Shown: positions 61,981 through 64,000 of the stretch, piece by piece
Numbering within the stretch: the first letter of the stretch is position 1
How the letters are laid out: the number at the start of each line of letters is the position of its first letter
DNA from: JAMXLO01 sp963819855
GTDB lineage: Bacteria; Pseudomonadota; Alphaproteobacteria; Acetobacterales; Acetobacteraceae
DNA: 64,000 nucleotides
NCBI GenBank assembly: GCA_963819855.1
Contig: CAWFYC010000030.1
Location: 62,001 to 126,000 of the forward strand
Direction: 5' to 3'
Made by a program: the position numbers and the translations under genes
The notes under the pieces: generated by a model
The model's database searches: none
The model's input: the letters and a program-made list of their open reading frames with translations, nothing else
Told to the model about the DNA's origin: nothing

Positions 61981-64000
61981 CTATGTCGGCGGACGTTGCG
62001 TTGTGTTCACGATGCGCTGAGCAAGCGCCGTCGCTCCTTGCCGAAGCGCCTCCAACCGGCTGGCTTGGAGAACGGCGCCCGCGTCTGCGTTGCCGGCACG
62101 GGTAAGGAACTGGCCACGAATCCAGCCCAGCAATGGCACGTACATCCGTGCCTCGATCGCCTCGGTCCCTTGCTCGGCCTCATGCAATGCCTCAAACGCT
62201 TCGGAGAAGCGGCCACTCGCTTCCAACGCTTCGGCGAGCAGGATCAAGGTATAAGGCCGCAGGATTTCGCCCTGCGTCCGGCGGTAGCCGGCAATCCCAG
62301 CACGCAATCGGACCAGACCGCTGTCTGGCTTGCCGCTCATTGTCTCGGCCCAACCAAGGAGCACCTGTGCCAGAGCCGACCAGTAAACAATGCCGCGTGC
62401 GCTGGCGATCTCCGCGGCTCGCAAAGCCAGCCGATGCGCCTCCGCGGTGTCGCCTGCCAGTTGATACACGAGCGCAGCGAAGCCAAATCCATAGGCGGTG
62501 CCGATCGGCTTGTTGGAAACCTCCGCGCGTTCCACCGCAATGACAGCGCGCTGCCGTGCCGCATCGTCACCTTCGACAAACCATGCCAGTAGCGCGAGGT
62601 TGGCAAGCCCCATGACCGACGTGTCGACGTGCGCCGCTGCGACCTGGGCAGGATCGGCCTCCGAGATGTGAGCCAATGCTGCGTCGAGCATCAATCGCGC
62701 ATCCGCAAGCCTGCCACGGCACAACTGACACCAGCCTTGACGCCGCTCGGCTTCCGCGAGCAGCAGGACGTCGCCCTCCTGGCGTGCGAAATGCAGCATG
62801 CGCGCACCGAGCTCAAGGGCGCGGTGGAGCGGCCCGCGCACCTGATAGAAAGCGGTAAGTCCCCGCAATACCGGCACCAGCTCACGGGCTTCCCCAAGCG
62901 TGAATGCAATTTCGGTCGCCCGCTCGAACGCGGCCAGTACCTGCTCATTCGCGTAGCCGAGAGTGGCGATGAGCGCTTCCCCGAGCAGAACAGTGGCCGC
63001 CAGGATCGCGCGCGGCTGCGTGGCGTCGGTCACTCCCTCGGCAAGTCGAATGGCGCGGCGCGCGTGCCGTTCGGCTTCGACGAATGCACCGGCAGCCAGC
63101 GCCGACTCCGCGGCACGGCGGAACTGTGCCGTGGCAGCCGCCGGATCGCCGGCAAGTTCCTGGTGGCGCCCCAGTACCTCGGGCTCCACCGAGAGCGCCG
63201 TCCGGGACACCGTTTCCAGCCGATCAGCGATCCTGCGATGGGCGGCACGTCGACTCGCGGTCGGCAAAGCCTGGTACGCCGCCTCCGCCATCAGAGCGTG
63301 CCGGAACCCCAGAACTACGTCGTCCCCGACATGTCGTCGTGCCATCACACCGCTGTCCACAAGACGCGTGGCGAGCGTATCGAGACTAGCGGGGTCGAGA
63401 TCGGATAATTCAGCCAGCAGATCCGTCGATACCTCGTTGCCGAACACCGCGGCGATCTGGGCAACCGGTCGGGCCGGACCAAGCGAATCGAGACGTGATA
63501 ACATGAGCTGCGATATCGATCCCGGCAGCCGCCCATCCGAGGTGGTCTGGTCGGCCAGTGCGCGCGCGAATTCCTCTACAAACAGCGGGACGCCATCAGA
63601 ACGTTCCACAATCGCGGCGCGGATCTCCTCGTCGAGCTCGTGGGCGACCGAGGTCGCAATCGCGTGACACGCATGGATCGGCAGAGCACCCAGCGAAATC
63701 GTTTCCAGATGCGGCCAGTCCTGCCAGTCGACTTTGAACTCCGGACGGTGCGTGGCAATCAGAAGCAGTCGCCTCTGCCCGATCCGGCTGCCAAGGCGGC
63801 GGAGGAATTCCAGCAGCGACGCATCGGCCCAGTGGATGTCCTCAATCAGGACAAGCATGGGGCCTTTTGCCGTAAGCGTATCGAACCAGGTCAGCAGCGC
63901 ATCGAATGTCCAGCGACGAATCTCCGTCGCCGATGGCGCATCGGGCGGCAGCGGGGTACCGAGCAGAGCGGCCAACGCGGCACCGGCTTGATCCGGCGGC
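61981..64000 (-). CDS. AAA ATPase/TPR regulator, 3' part of a class III adenylate-cyclase-like or LuxR-type protein (partial)
   Basis: The frame is open to the window edge, so the N-terminus is missing. The visible 670 or so residues begin after the Walker A motif: Walker B is VLIEDIHWADASLLEFLRRL, followed by LLIATHRPEF and ERSDGVPLFVEEFARAL, typical of the ATPase domains of adenylate/guanylate-cyclase-linked AAA proteins and of MalT-like regulators. The C-terminal two thirds are Ala-rich helices with TPR-like repeats (AERHARRAIRLAEG, AFERATEIAFTLGEA). No LuxR helix-turn-helix is at the C-terminus, which favours an N-terminal cyclase domain. The exact family depends on the missing part. Confidence 0.8.
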   Translation of the reverse strand, partial: PPDQAGAALAALLGTPLPPDAPSATEIRRWTFDALLTWFDTLTAKGPMLVLIEDIHWADASLLEFLRRLGSRIGQRRLLLIATHRPEFKVDWQDWPHLETISLGALPIHACHAIATSVAHELDEEIRAAIVERSDGVPLFVEEFARALADQTTSDGRLPGSISQLMLSRLDSLGPARPVAQIAAVFGNEVSTDLLAELSDLDPASLDTLATRLVDSGVMARRHVGDDVVLGFRHALMAEAAYQALPTASRRAAHRRIADRLETVSRTALSVEPEVLGRHQELAGDPAAATAQFRRAAESALAAGAFVEAERHARRAIRLAEGVTDATQPRAILAATVLLGEALIATLGYANEQVLAAFERATEIAFTLGEARELVPVLRGLTAFYQVRGPLHRALELGARMLHFARQEGDVLLLAEAERRQGWCQLCRGRLADARLMLDAALAHISEADPAQVAAAHVDTSVMGLANLALLAWFVEGDDAARQRAVIAVERAEVSNKPIGTAYGFGFAALVYQLAGDTAEAHRLALRAAEIASARGIVYWSALAQVLLGWAETMSGKPDSGLVRLRAGIAGYRRTQGEILRPYTLILLAEALEASGRFSEAFEALHEAEQGTEAIEARMYVPLLGWIRGQFLTRAGNADAGAVLQASRLEALRQGATALAQRIVNTTQRPPT

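Overview
The window looks like a chromosomal segment of a GC-rich alphaproteobacterium, most likely from Rhodospirillales/Acetobacteraceae. The evidence is a GcrA-type cell-cycle regulator (4756-5271), a lone tatA, two different phosphatidylethanolamine N-methyltransferase types, an alphaproteobacterial cytochrome c oxidase cluster (ctaC-ctaD-ctaB-small coxF-like ORF-ctaG-ctaE-DUF983-SURF1) and very high GC at third codon positions. The genus assignment is inference.

Layout: (1) 1-4000: the N-terminus of a probable secreted adhesin-like protein at the left edge, an amidase with a small AtzG-like partner, a class III CoA-transferase and pyrF. (2) 4200-8430: CHAP-domain lipoprotein, gcrA, tatA, a cold-shock protein, a papain-like cysteine peptidase and two phospholipid methyltransferases. 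(3) 8530-17900: the aa3-type oxidase cluster, an M32 carboxypeptidase and thrC. (4) 17900-25364: a tightly overlapping catabolic operon (ornithine cyclodeaminase-like, SDR, class III CoA-transferase, opine dehydrogenase-like, amidohydrolase) facing a Rieske oxygenase, an NHL-repeat protein and a decayed alpha/beta hydrolase. (5) 25775-38460: more accessory catabolism (D-aminoacylase-like amidohydrolase, hydrolases, isochorismatase-like protein, second AtzG-like/amidase pair, two-subunit 3-oxoacid CoA-transferase, orphan substrate-binding protein, enolase-superfamily enzyme, atypical crotonase). (6) 38490-43506: a siroheme/sulfite-reduction operon (Met8-like, SUMT, cysJ, cysI, small membrane protein). 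(7) 43725-56000: several LLM flavin-dependent oxidoreductases with SDR, hydrolase, VOC and substrate-binding proteins, plus a PIN/AbrB toxin-antitoxin pair. (8) 55973-64000: a group II intron that splits a long palindrome, glnS, another LLM enzyme, a Crp/Fnr regulator preceded by a CRP-like site, a 38-residue membrane protein and the 3' part of a large AAA ATPase/TPR protein.

Two features run through the window. First, many genes (the CHAP lipoprotein, the peptidase, ctaC, ctaD, ctaG, the amidohydrolase, the Rieske oxygenase, the NHL protein, cysJ, one LLM enzyme and glnS) are each interrupted by a one-base change, nearly always an insertion, after which the conserved protein continues in the next frame. 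Because glnS and the oxidase are affected and the protein after each break is undamaged, residual sequencing error dominated by insertions is the simplest explanation. These genes are annotated here across the break. Second, the accessory half is unusually rich in LLM enzymes (six), alpha/beta hydrolases (five intact and one decayed), amidases and amidohydrolases, CoA-transferases and substrate-binding proteins without transporters. This suggests a strain specialised in breaking down unusual carboxylic, aromatic or nitrogen-containing compounds. No substrate can be read from the sequence.
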